The position numbers and the translations under genes are program-made. The notes under the pieces were generated by a model, which worked only from the letters and a program-made list of their open reading frames with translations, was not told the origin of the DNA and made no database searches. Of a stretch of 64,000 bases of DNA, positions 1 through 15,000 are shown piece after piece (the first letter of the stretch is position 1; each line of letters starts with the position of its first letter). Origin of the DNA: Trichoplax sp. H2 (taxonomy: Eukaryota > Placozoa > Uniplacotomia > Trichoplacea); the NCBI GenBank assembly GCA_003344405.1, contig NOWV01000255.1:22697-86696 (forward strand), in the 5' to 3' direction.

Positions 1-1464
1 AAATGATTAGTAAACTCTTGATTTCGTTATATGATTTCAATTTTAAATGTAACAGTTAATTATATCAAATAATTGCCATAGTCAACATTTGTGACAGTAT
101 TATATACTGTATTAGAGTAGAAATATCTATATTAGGATAATTCTGTTAGCCTATTCTTATTTAGTTAACTTCTAATTTGGATATACTGTGTTTTAATATA
201 GCACTGACTTTTTATGATAGTGACACATATACACATACTGAAATTAATAGTTATAATAGGGAATGCGAATCATCTACTTACAGTTCGAATCGGTGTGATT
301 GTAACCTACTTATGGTAGATTGTAAATTATCGTGGAAATGGTCCGTGATAAGACATATCGTAATCTGACTTTTCTGTATTAGTCATCAAATGTCTATGTT
401 CGTAAATACTGTTGTCTGCATTAAGGGAGCAGTAGCTAAAATTAATATTTAATTCAGTGAATGATTCCAAAGTTAATCATACTAACTATGACTCATGAAC
501 TATTAAGGAAGAGTATATCAATGCAGTATATCGTGTAATAAAGAGGATTCTTAAACTTAGTGTTTAACGTAAAATACGAGGCGTTTAAGTCTTTGTGTAG
601 TCTGCTAGTAGAGCAAAAGTATTTCTGATAGTACAGATATCGTTCCTTGATACGTGGTTCAAGGAATTGACTTATTGATTGTACATTACGTTATCTTGTT
701 GCAAAGCTGTTTTGTGACAATACTGTACTTGTTTATGTCTAATAATATCATATGCGGGCAGATCTAAAGATGACAGCAAGTCGGATCACTTTTGTTTTTG
801 GTATAGACTCATGATTATTATTTTATAAGCCGCATTGATGCCGTAAAAGAATATTATTTAAATAGGTAATATTAAAATTTCTTCTTTCTTCATTTACCTT
901 ATTTGTCAGTGAAATACTTTATACCGTAATCAGCAATGTCAACTTTAACCCCAATCTCTAAAGCTGATTGTATATATCGATGTTGCAAACGGTCGTTAGT
1001 AGAAATGTACACAGGGCTTTATTTTGTCATTTACTACTGAATAAGCTGGTATGTTATACGCGTATGCGTATAATTATATATCACCGTGGGTACATGTGGA
1101 ACATTATATTTTAATTTCATAATTAAAATTTTGCATTTTACTTATTTAACATTGAATCAATTTTGTTTAAACTAGAAGCCTTAAGAATGGTTTGTGAAGA
1201 CGTTCATCTTATGATCCCGGAACATACCAAAATCATGATTGAAAGGCAACAGATATTATGACAATATATTTCTTAATCTATTTTTTTTTAAAATTCTATC
1301 ATTAATAAATAAATTCCAATTCCAATACAGAACTCTAATTGTTATTTCTTATTATAATATAAATAGAGAAAATCCTATTCATTTTTTAATCAGTTCCCTA
1401 CGACTGTAAGACTTTCCCCATCCGCTTTTTCTTAGTTATTAAATCCATCTAGTTACTTTTCACC
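1..1464. other. Upstream non-coding region
   Basis: AT-rich sequence before the start of the LRR receptor gene. I see no exon with convincing protein similarity. The open frame at 177-368 has no recognisable domain. The end of this stretch should hold the 5' untranslated region of the receptor; no clear TATA box was found close to its ATG. Confidence 0.5.
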
Positions 1465-4400
1465 ATGAAAATAAGGTTACTATCATCATTTCAAAGTTTG
1501 ATCATCATCTGCATTGCTCTATTTTGTGGTAAGAGGACATTAAGTTTGTACGATGTAAATTTGATATAAATAGGTACGGCCTAAAATTCACTTAAAGTCT
1601 GTTTAATCTTAAATAATAAGACAACGATAATAGGTAACTGGTGTCACAAACTCCCGTGTGACAAGATAACGTTGTGATCTAATCTACGATCTCTTAATAA
1701 TTCGTACGCCTTCGATTTCCGTTATACTTTTAACCTTAGGAACTAAGAACTAACTTTAATTAATTTGTCCAATCGTTTAAATAGATTTTATCTACAAGCT
1801 TTTACACACCTCTTAGAATACTACTAATCTAACTATAGATATAAATGACCTTTAATACATCACAATTTAAATCGTACCGTCTACAATCTATATCTGGTTA
1901 CATAATCTCCTCGGCTTACAATATCATTGTACCCGCAAAGCATGCTTTATTTTGGTACGGTGAGTTAGCACCGTGACACTGGATAAAATGTTCAAGTATA
2001 AATTTGGTGCTAAACTTTATTTTATGCCGTAATCATATCTATATGATATTCAGATAGGCGGTTTGCCTAGCTAAGTGCAGATATTGTCAAGGTTTTAAAG
2101 ACCATCTTTAACTATAAATGTCTTGTTTTGATCGTTATACTGATAGTACATGAATTAGAGGAGTTTAGAAATCTACTGGTAAGATCGCCGTATTTTTCTA
2201 GGCATTAATATGCATATCTCAATTCGTTTTTCGATTTTGTCTTACTCTGCCCATTAAATTGGTTTATCTCAACAGCTTGTTTATATATAGTACTATATCT
2301 GATAACAATAGTTAAATAATTTCAAATTTGATATAATTGCAACTCTTTAACATCTTGAAATGGAAAAACTCATTTTTAACCGAGTAATTGCAATGATAAA
2401 ATGAATTTCTTCCAATATCTCAGAAATTAACTTACGAGTCGCATAGTAAAGAACTGAAAGTTAAATACTTATTAGCTAATTCCTTACGAAATAATCTGCT
2501 TATACTTGGTAAGTATATAATAATTTTCAAATGAACCAACATATTATTATTTACGTAATTTATCGGAACCGCATGTTCAGGTAGATGCACTCTATTTTGT
2601 AGAATAAAAATTTTAAATGATTTCACGTACATTTATAGTTATTTTTGTGGTAGTAAACCGTCATAATCATCGTTATACGTTTATATTCTATACTTTTGGC
2701 GTTATTTCTTAAATTGTCTATTATTCAAAATGTAAGTAAGAGAAAAATAAATACTGTTAACGAGTACAGATTGACGGATTGGATGGTTGCAGAATTTACA
2801 AAGTGATGGAAATTGCGATTGAGAGAAAAGTAATGCTTTCCAGTTTGTTGCCGCTTTAAATATATATACTACGGCTACGCCTAAGTATGGAGTGAAATAT
2901 GATCAGATTCATTCAAAAAATACTATTGAGGGATTGAATTGGCTATGTATGAATAACATGATTAAAGGGATATCGAACTTCAAGAACCGTATTTAAATAA
3001 AGTCCGTCTTATTTGAAAATGCATACCCCACAGTACAAAATATAACCTGCAATGACATTCATCTGAGTTTCAATTTTGATCAATTATACTGATTAATAAT
3101 TAACCATGAGAACATATTGAGAGTGCTATCGAGAAGNNNNNNNNNNNNNNNNNNNNATCCTATTATCAGCTACAAGCGCATTAAAACATAGCACATAACC
3201 TTATCTTATCTATTCATAAGCATTCATTAATTTACAGTTACTTAATTAGTAACGGCGTACCGTGACAACCGTATTTAAATAAAGTCCGTCTTATTTGAAA
3301 ATGCATACCCCACAGTACAAAATATAACCTGCAATGACATTCATCTGAGTTTCAATTTTGATCAATTATACTGATTAATAATTAACCATGAGAACATATT
3401 GAGAGTGCTATCGAGAAGGCTATATTTTCTAATTCGATAAACTTTTTAAATATGCAATCGTCAAAGAATTTAAATGGACAATTTAACATATATATAACTT
3501 TATCAAACTTTTAGTTTCTACAATTTATGATAGAATATAATCAAAATGATGATCAAAACCTATCTTTAGTCACATTGTAATTTATTACATATGGGGAGAT
3601 ATCGAAGCATACGTATTCTTTTTAATTTATGAAATGGATGAAGTCGGTCCATATTCAAATATGATAGTGATAGTAACAGTTTAATGGTAATATCAAGTGG
3701 ATCAGAGTCTTTCTCACTTTCTTGTTACAAGAATAATAATAATATATGTAATAGACTTCTTATTGGTAATAATTTTTCATTTTTAGCCTTCTTTATTTGC
3801 TAATAAAATACATTCTGTTGATTGATAATTAAAATTAATATCTAGGTATGAAATCAAACTGCCTTATGAATGTAAGTTGCCCTTCTGAGTGCGTTTGTGA
3901 GACGTCCGTTATCAAATGTACCTTGTTCAGTATGCACTCAGTACCTATTTATATTAGACAAAATGAAGATGGATCAAAATTTGAGAAGATGTAAGTGCAT
4001 TTTAGACTGTTTCCAAGGATACAATAGTACTGTTGATGAGAATTTGAATTAAGCTTTCGATTACTCAAAGATGAATATTCTGACAAGATAAAAGTGAATT
4101 TAGACTGTTTTCAAAGTTATGTCGGTACTGTTGATCGATATTTGAATTAAGCTTTTGGTTAATCGAAGATTAATAGATTCTAAATTCTATAGTTTAGTAA
4201 TTTCGGTACGTTAACGAGTGTATACTAATAATATTGATGCACAAATTTAGATATCATTAGATATTATTCCCAATTTAAAATACCAAACAACATTCACGCA
4301 GGGTAGTTCCAGCTGATATCATTTTAGATAAATTAAATCTCTCACTAGGATATGTATACTTCACAGTGTAAGTCGCTACGTCAAGAATATTCACAAGTGC

Positions 4401-7400
4401 ACCATCAGCGTTGGCCGAGACTATAAAAAGCCGAGCACTAGCTTAGCTGCTCAGTTCCATTTAATCACTTGCAGGATCACTTGACTGTTATTGCTAAGAA
4501 TATTCTTACGTTTTTCTTTAGTACATTTTACGACTAAGATTAACTCAAATAAAGTGAAGTAAATAAACCTATTGCTCATTAGTAGCTTATTTGTGTAGCT
4601 GAGAGTTAGTTCAACTACGATAGGTCCCTAAGTTAGCTGGGAACACGAGTACTAGTGAAGATAGTGTTTAAGACCCGTTTTCTAGTTACAAAGGAGATTT
4701 GTAACAAATGGGTATGATTTTAATCAATTTTGAAACATTGACTTCAGTAACTTTAAATTTAAAATTGCTTTTCTCCAGGGTTATTAAAGATACATCAGTG
4801 AAAGAGTTAAGGAAAGGAAATTTCGTTGGTTATTCCGGTTTGAAATACTTGTCAGTGCAAATAAAATTAAATCGCCATTTTCTTTCACAATTTAATTTAT
4901 AAATGTAAACCTATCTAATTTTTTATTAAATGCCACGATTCCTTTTCTTATTGATTTTTTTCTATATATAATTATGACAGGGACCTTTATAAAAATGATA
5001 TTAACTATATCGAAGGTCAAAGTTTTGCGGGAATGAGCGCATTAAAAAAACTGTAAGTCATTCAAGTAATCACCTCATTCGCCTCTTTGCAATATAACCC
5101 TTAATAGCTTATGAAAATGCACCAAATAGATAGTTTTATGAATTTCCTAGTACGCGAATATGTACGTGTGAGATAGAGAGTAAAATTAGTAAAAATCTAA
5201 TATGTTCTATATGCTAATGCTCTGATAAAACAGTAATAAGTAATGAATATTAGGAAATAATTCGGTATGTAATCTGAATTAAAAATTCAATTTCGTGTCT
5301 ACTGTATCACCAAAAATAGGCAATACGCTCGTGCAAAATTAGTCTTAGTAATAATATAAATATTTTGTTTTGGCTGGGAAAACAATATCGTGAATTGTAT
5401 AGTAATACTAATTTAAGTCATCGTAAGGGAAATCTACATTATATTTATTTCTTTAATGTAGAGATATATCCTCCAATTTTATCACAATGTTATCGCCAGA
5501 AATGTTTTACGGGTTGGCAGCTGTTACAGAAATGTAAGTTTTCGTTATTGACGTACAGAACTGTTTCAAAATTGTTTTAATGTGTCATCATCTGCGCATC
5601 ATTTATGCATGCTATTGACAGGCTATATCTAAAAAATAAGTTGGATAAGACATTAGACAAGAAAAACATAATAAAGTTGATTGTATTTCCGTCAGATAAA
5701 TTGATTATGCTATAGGATAGATTTGTTATTTATGGCTGCAGTCGCTCATTAATAAATCACATTATATAATCAAAGATGATTTTTAAGCTTGATGAATGAA
5801 TGTTTCGTTATATACGAGTATTTGTTTATTCTTGAAGAATAGATTCTTTGTGCTGGTTGGTATTACTATATGTATGATTTGTACTCTAGTCGATTTTTTA
5901 AGCTCTTATAGTTATTAATACTTATACCATATATCATACTGATAACGACATCAGTTATAACTGAAGGTATTAAAATTGGTACGAGAATATACTAGTCAAA
6001 AATGCACATTTCGCAAAATCTTATTGATCTAGTAGCAGCCTATGCAGTTCTAAGTTGAACTTTATCAAATATCAGTAGCCATAAATGAATTATTTTTAAT
6101 TCATTTCACCTATTTGGATTAGACTTGTGAAAGACAATCAAGTGGAAGCAATTGACGTTAACACCTTCAGAGAATTGACCAACTTGAAAGTGCTGTTAAG
6201 TATTAACTAGAGTCTATAGGCAATTGCGTGCGTAATAATTAATTTAATTTACATTTAAAACTAGCTTCAAATATGCACTAGCGTAAGTTGATAAAATGAT
6301 TCATAAGATCTACCGTTTTCTAATTTAATGAAAATTAAAAATTATCATTTAATTAGTTACCTTATTTATTAAAACTATTATTTGATTTTATAGGGCATTA
6401 GATGGCAATAAAATTGATCGCATCGATCCCATGATTTTTTATTACAACAAAAATTTAACAAATTTGTAAGTTAATAGCGTAGACTATGCTTAAACAATTA
6501 AGAAATACGCCTTGATACATAAAATATATCACTAGTTTAGTATATAATAAGTTTTTAGCAAAGCATATGATATTTAATATCCTTTCATAAGTGACCTATA
6601 ATATGTTATTATCGAACTTACAGTAACTAAAAACATTTTAATGCTATTTCTTCTTTAATCGCGAATACTGCGGATGCATACATATATAATATATGGATAA
6701 TAAATTCAAATTTTAAGACATTTATTTCTCTTGTTATATGAGACAATAAACGATTGGTCTACTACTGCATTATGTATTACCTATTTGCTAGACAATATTC
6801 TTTATTGCGTTTTAAAATTTATTTCTAGAGGCTTGAAATATAACAGAATTCGCCACTTAACACCTGCATTCACCACGCTGAAAAGACTTAAGATTCTGTA
6901 AGAACTAAAATAAAGTTTCATTTCCATTACTGCGTGAAAATACAAATTATTGCATTATTCGTAATAAGCTGCCAAGTCTCAAATTTACTGCAGTCTGTGG
7001 AATAGCTTTCAAAATGAGATTAGTCTTGATAATCAAGAGCCTAAGGTTATTTGATTGGTTCAAATCAGTTTTTTCTAAGAATAAATTAGAAATAAATCTA
7101 TTAGTCTACAAAGCTTAGGAGCACTTATTCCCCTAACTTCAATTCTTACGGTGAGATGATTACCTTTACTTTTGTGTTAAACCTAAAATAGGGTACGAAT
7201 TTTATTATACTACTTGTCGAACTTCTATTCTCGTCGGTAGTAGTTATATGAAACAGTAGCGGTAGTATTTCCTAAAACCCTAGAGACAGATTTACAGTTA
7301 AATTTTTAATTAATACAGCGAAGTTGGTGGCTATTAGTTATCGATATCTATGACCAATTCTATATAATCGAATTAAGACATATTGGCAGAATCATTTATG

Positions 7401-9059
7401 ATATACAACCTACCATCCATTAAAATTACTATCACGATAGCTCATAATATAACCAGTTAATGTCAATACACATATGAAAATACCAGTAACATACTTGCAT
7501 AATTTTCTATTGTGTAATCGAATTCATTACGATTTTTCTCGTACTGTAAATATTTTATCTTCATTAATATAAGAATATGAACTTCATAAAATTTAAAAAT
7601 CTATCCTTCACGTTAGTTAGAGCTGTAACACTGTAATTTGCTATTGCATCACTTGTATGCTAGAAGTAAATTCTATCATACTAAACTCTTTTTTAAACAA
7701 TTAATAGAATAATAGTTCTAATGTTAAAAGAAAATGAGCAAAATTAATACTACTATTTTTTTCATCTTGTCTTGAATAGACAGTTATCTAATAACCCTTT
7801 GGTTTACCTTCCTCACGCTGCTCTTTTTGGATTAATGAGTTTAGATGTTCTGTAAGTAACAATTGTACGACCGAAGCTAAATTACGCATGCCATATGCAA
7901 AATCTAGAAATATAGTTGACTTATACCTTTACAGTAGCGACCTTACTGCTAGCTGAAACGATACTTAATTAGTGCTATTTATTGATCTCTTAATTAAAGC
8001 TAACAACTACAATGGATTAAAAAGTACATTAAAATTAATTATATTATTTCTTTAATGGATCAAGTATAATTCTATCCTATGATTATTAGATATCATTAGT
8101 CTTAACTGATAATTATAGTATTATTTGATTATATGCAAATTTCCAATATGAAATAAGTAGAAATTTTGTTCACATGTAATTGGTAGTCTATCTTTTATTT
8201 TTACAACAGCCTCTTGTAAATTTTCAAATAGTAGAACTATTTCTTATTAATTCCTACAAAAATTAATAAACTACAATATAGATATGTTGGAGGCAGAAAT
8301 TTTAAAGGCTTTCTTCCAGGCAGTTTGAGTCATCTGCGAGAATTAAAATCAATGTAGGCTAACATTTAAGTTTTAATTTTCGGAAATCATAATATCAGTT
8401 ACGATAATCGGTTTACAGTAATGGCTGTCATCATCTTCCGGAAGACGTTTATTTTATATTAATTATTTTGTGTTATTTTAAGATAAAATAAAGAAATTTT
8501 ATCTAGTTTTTAGTTCGATATTTTATTAAAAAGTAAAATTAAAACAGTTATTATTTTGATTAACCTGGTAGATGGGTTGACTTTCACAACTATTCAATAT
8601 CACAAATAACCAAACAAACGATTTCTGGTCTACCAGCATTGATCACATTGTAAGTCAATTTTAAGTGAATGAGCTGGTATACTTAATTAATATAACTGCA
8701 TCATAATTATATAGTTCACATATATAATAAGGCGAATAAAGTGTTTTTATATATCATTTTGAATATCCCCTAACGATATTTATTTTTTGGTTTAAATATA
8801 TTTATTCATATAGCAATCTTTCAAAATATACTCAAACGGCTTATAACACATTTTTATTCTCATTGTGACCTTCTAAATCTAATTTTTTTTAACTTTGTTT
8901 TAACAGATACATACGCCAGCTGATGTTTGGCAATGTCACAATCGTTAATAGTACTTTCTCGTCGAAGGAACAATTAAGAATTTTGTCAGTGATATTTTAT
9001 TTTATATCAGTAAATTCTCACTGTAATACAATTATAACAAGCACTTATATTATTGTATC

Positions 9060-9090
<31 letters not shown>

Positions 9091-12000
9091 TATACGATAT
9101 ATAGCAAGTATGATATACTTTACAGAAAATTGAATATCACTGTCATAGCCGAGATTACAACACAAAAATAACGGGACTCTTTCCTCTAAAGTGGTCTTAA
9201 CTATCTAAGCAATTAACTCTAAGCACTCTTTAATCTATCAAACCTAGATTCGAGTCTTAGACGATAGAATACTTACGTTAAGGATCAAAACTTTATTCTA
9301 AAAGCCATTTTTTAAAATGACCGATTGAACTCACAACTTACAATCTAGTACTAACATTTGGTAACCATCTGTTATCGACTAACTTATCAACTCCCTCAAT
9401 GAAGAACTTTGAGACTTCCAAATAGCCTCACAAACTTCATTGGTGCAAAACAATAATAAATTTATAGCCAAGCCTACAGGCTGAATATCGCAAGAATCAT
9501 AACACAGATTCTACAATATTCAATCGTAATTAATTAATGGCTTGGTGTTAACATACGATTCATTACTCAACAAAATTATATCATTGATGACGCAACAATT
9601 AATTAATTTTCACAATTTCATAATGTTTTATATTGATTATATATCTTATTACATTGATTTTCAGCAACGTAAGAAATTGCAGAGGTATTTATCGCATTGA
9701 AAGTGGTGCATTTCATGGATTAAAAGAGCTAAGAACTGTGTAAGACTTTCCATTGATTATATATCAATAATTGCATATTCTTGACAACTACATCAAACAG
9801 TAAGAATTGAGTATGATTTAATTCATGGAAATAAAGATAAAATAGGAATAGAGACTTGTACATAAATGATAAAAATTACCAAATCTCAAATTCTCGAGAT
9901 AAAATGATCATTTATAAAGCTTTTACAGTTTCCGTATAAATAATAAATTTTCAAAAGAAACTCCGAGATTTAATATAGCTTCGATTATAGTAAGGCTTTC
10001 AATGAGCGTTTTAAAGGAGTATCTAGTAAAATTAGCAATAAGAATTGTTGCTCCTTATTTGTGGTAGGTAAGATTTTATGTAACTTACCAGCTATTATTC
10101 CGTGCAAATACAGCCGTAGAGATTTAGTACCGTAGTTTACTAGTGTTTATTGTTATATATTATTTATTATTGCTATAAAGTTAGATAATCAATTAGTAGA
10201 ATTTTAAATTCGACAAGCTCTTAAAATAAGGATTATATTGTTGCTATCTATTTACATAACTATTTCTGATATACGTACCAAGTTTAATAGCTTTAATTCA
10301 GTTTATTGTTAGTAATTTTACGTTAGAAGTTCTTATAGTGCAATAAAAATCAAGAGTGGCATATATAATGGTATGCTACCATATTTTAAATATAAAAGAT
10401 AAGTAGATAATATTTTGGTAGATTATCCATTAATATTAAAACATTTATTCCAGCAATAGTAAGGACATGACAAGCATCAAAGTTTTCGATATATTAATTT
10501 CAGTCGATTCTATGTTTGCTTTCAGAATTATGGTTTATACAAGTTTGAATAAGCTTCTTAATGGGACATTCAGTAATCTACCTAAGTTAAAAGATTTGTA
10601 TGTTTCAAATTAACGGCGACTGCGTAATGAATATCTAAAATTTACTTAAAAGGAAAAGAGCTAATTTTTTACCTTAACATTCTAAAGTATAAAGTTGCTC
10701 ATAAGTCAAAATTTTCTTGTAGTACAGCTGTTAAATTTATTATTCGCAACATTAAATTATCTTATATTACGCCTATTACATTATCAAAAAAGATTTTATT
10801 TGTAAGTTTAATCTTACAGCTAGATGTTCACAGTCTTATCATTAGCAATTTGCAAATATTATAATTCAGATAAACAATAATTGAAAATCATTAAGCTAGC
10901 CTAAGAAATAAGTCAGTGGAGGGTTTCTTGCAGATTTTTAGTAATGGTACAAGTAATACAACTTATTTTGATTTTCTGTAGGGTTTGAAATAGACGAGAT
11001 AATTATTACACATAAATATAATTTTAGGGAGTCGATATAAGCTTGCGTTCTATTAATAAATATAATAATATTTTCATAGAAATCTGCATATGAATAATAT
11101 TGAAAAAGTCGAAGAAGGAGTATTTGCTGGTTCTAATAACATCAAGACGATGTAGGAATTATATTTATATTTTAATATTTATAAATATAACTTAATTTTA
11201 AATCTAGACTGCTTTTCATATTTTGATCTAAGATCTTAAAATTTTTAAATATCTCATATGATTAAAAGCTATTTAAATAGCAACAGCATTCGCGTTATTC
11301 CAAAATTACTCTTCGAAAATCTATCTATATTACGGGAGATGTAAGCTTAACACATTTCTATTGATTACTAATCTTAAAATATTATTTACTGTGATAATTT
11401 CATAGCCAATCCACGGATATTTTTAATTTATATCAATAGAGATCTATCTAATAATCGAATTGAAAGAATTGCAGATAGAGCTTTTAGTGATTTACATAGC
11501 TTAACAAAGCTGTAGGTCAAGTATTAATGACTGTAATGAATTTACTTCAATATATTTATGTAACCTTAATCATTCTGTAGTAGTACAGAAATCTAATAAG
11601 AGGTTCATGCACTCATGCTAATTACTGTCCATAAGAGAATGGGTCTAATGGAGATGATTAGCGAGTTTTAAAATGTGCAAGATGGATTAAATTCTTTTTC
11701 CATTTTCATTAAGGTACCTGCAAAGAAATATGATTGGAGAAATCACATCGGAAATGTTTCAAGGCCTATCAAGTCTTCAATTACTGTAAACTCTATGTTT
11801 AATCTATAAAATAGTTGTTGATTATAGTTTGTTTATTTTTACTTACTTGCAAGTGAATTGTTATATTTTATTGTCTTGTGCTATTACTAAATATTCTGTA
11901 AATCCTTCATTACATAATATTGCAATCAAAATAATTTTATAAGTACAGAGGAAGAACTTTGATCATTATGGAGTTCAATTTCTCACACTAATGTTATTTG

Positions 12001-15000
12001 ACGAAAATTTATATCTTCTCCAGTAAACTATCATCGAATCAGATAACTAAATTAAGCAGCTACGGCTTATCCACGTTAGTCTCGGTTGTATCTCTGTAAG
12101 TTTTATTATGATAAATTAACATAGTCAAGCTAAGGTGAAGCTTGGAATTTTCCTATGATAAAGCTTATACTTGGTTAACCTATTAGAGAGCTTTCAAGTA
12201 ATGTTATCCAAAATATTGAGAGTGATACATTTGCTGGGCTTATCAAACTTAAAAATTTGTGAGTATTAGCTATAAATGGGATTACATACATTACTGTATA
12301 TATTATAATTCTATTATTACTGAGTAAGATTAAATCAGGTAACATTTCATAGGCACAGTGTGCTAATGATATTAGTGATCAAATTGTTTTAGTTCAAATT
12401 TCAGAATGCTTTAATTATCCATAATCATTGCCTACTTAGGGTATTATCGAGTAACAATATCCATCGGGTGAAGAAACATGCTTTCTCTAATCTACCCGAA
12501 CTGGAATCATTGTATGTAGAATATTGGTAACAAATAAATAGAGTATCAGCTAATGCATCATACCATAAAGTTTTATAAATTGACTATAATTAATTTAGGA
12601 ATCTGGATCACAATCTTATCCATTTAATAGAAGCGTGTGCTTTTAATAGATTGAAGAAATTAAGAATATTGTAAGTATTGTACAAACTTATAGAATTGTA
12701 CAATTGTACAAGCCTTCACGCGATATTCTACATTAATTTGGATGACGAGCCGAAAATAGATACAATAATTACTTGACACTATTGCAGGCAACTGAACGGA
12801 AATAATTTACCATTTATCAATGATGGAATGTTTCATCGATTACACAATTTGCAAGCTTTGTAAGAATATTTTCCATCAATATTCTTGATCAATACTGCGT
12901 TTGTACTTTTAAGTAAAGCTTAGATTCAATTTCCTTTACTATAAAAGATTAAATGATAAGTAATCGTACGATACTTAAACTTACTTTCTTAGGGAATTAT
13001 CCAGCAATCAAATTGACCATCTGGAAATCAGAGATATGCAGTCGCTACCCAGCTTAACTGCATTGTAATTGATGATAAAATAATTAATTAATAAATATGC
13101 TTCAGTATTTGTGGCTTATAAAATTTACTTTGAAATAAAACAGCCAAAACTAAAAGTTGCCATAGTACCATATTCGTAAAAATATTTTATAATTTTTATT
13201 AACGAATACGTACATTGATGATATACAGAAATTTAGCAAATAATTTACTCAGTAATATTTCTTCCGCGAGCATGAAAGGATTATCTCATTTGAAAACTTT
13301 GTAAGTTATTCAGAATTATTTGAAAGTATTTATTTTCATGAAATAAGGGGATAAACAAATATACGATATTAAGCAGTAATTTTACATACTATTTTCGTAG
13401 ATGGCTTGATGAAAACAGATTTTCTTCTCTAAAATTTGCCGATGAAATTAAGCTGCTGAATCTTACCCATCTGTAAGTGCGAAAATCAGTACGTACTTAG
13501 AAACGTTAAGAACTCTAGTATATATGTTATATATTTGAGTGGATAAAGGAATATAAATTATAATTTTTGATTCGCTGTTTTGTAAGAAGATTGAAATCAT
13601 CACCATTTTGTTTACAGATATCTAAGAAATAATCAGATTTTGTTGTCAAAACACATACTCCTAAAAGGCTTACCTCAATTGGAGACATTGTAAGTTGTTT
13701 AAAAGATGATGGATATATAACTGATAAAAAATAATTGCAATATATTTTCAAGTGTAAATATCTATAATTGCATAATGCGTACTAAATGAATCTTAGTGTC
13801 TTACTTATTTGATGTTAATAGATAATAAATAAGTATAATTCAAATATTATCTACAATATACCGGGTGCAGTTTATATTTATCATCTTTAATAGTATAGAG
13901 GGTAAAAATTAAGATTAAATGCTTATAAAAATGTTATGTCCCTTAGAGCTCTGGATGGAAATTTTATTACACACTACGAAAATCTCTTATTGGGTGAAAA
14001 TGCTAATGTCAGCTATTTGTAAGATTATAAATCATTCTTTATCTTCTTCAATTGATGACATATTATTACTAGTAAATCTGTTTCAATAGCTGTGACTGCC
14101 ATTTTCAATATCAATTTTGAAATGCACATTGCCTTAGTTCATATTATTAGAGTATACAGCTACTGCTATTAGCTAGAATCGCTACACTGCAATAGTTCAT
14201 TTAATTTGTTTTAGATTTATTAATAAATAATATTGTTATATGTACGCGTATCATCGAAAATTTGAAAAAACCTATTTTTGATCCAATTTGTAATCATTGT
14301 GTCTATAGGGGCTTCTCTAGAAATAAAATTAAAACAATTTGGCACCGGCCAAATGAAAAAATTAATTGTACATACCTGTAAGCTATTATAAAATCCTATA
14401 GTTGGCTTATAATAGATAATAATAAATAATAGCAAAATCACTTAAAAATGTACGTCAAATTTAAACCATGTTTTACAATCTCTACGGATATATTAGTGAT
14501 TAAATTGGCAATCTTACACTCAATATTTCAATGTCTTACACTAATTTATTTCCATTCTAGAGATTTATCTCATAATATGTTAGAGGTTATACCCTATTTT
14601 GAAACAAAGGATTATGTTCAAGTTTTGTAAGTGGTTAGAATTGTAAAGAGTATTTTATAGGCATTATATTTGAATATGATTTTACCTTAAATGAAGTTGA
14701 TTTATGCTTGCTTATATCTTATTTATTTTTAAACATTTAAATTATGGACTAGAAATTTGTCCTATAATGCCATTTATGATCTAAGTGCGACTGATTCATC
14801 TAAATCAATAACTTTTGAAGCGATGTAAGTTTGGAAAATGTTAAAACTATTTACCAATTAATTATCGCTGTACATTGTAATAAATTCAATTTTTATTTTA
14901 TTTGCATCTCAGCGATCTAAGCGGAAACTTAATAAAAAGTATCCCTCTTAAATTCTTTTCACGAATGCCATTTCATGAGAGCTTGAAAGAAATGTATTTG

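Noticed and set aside
5622-5720. Possible extra LRR exon (LYLKNKLDK after an AG)
   Set aside because: No donor at the expected place and no LRR pattern after the first few residues.
13527-14441. Minus-strand open frames of 73-74 codons
   Set aside because: They overlap plus-strand LRR exons and introns and show no domain; shadows of the receptor gene.
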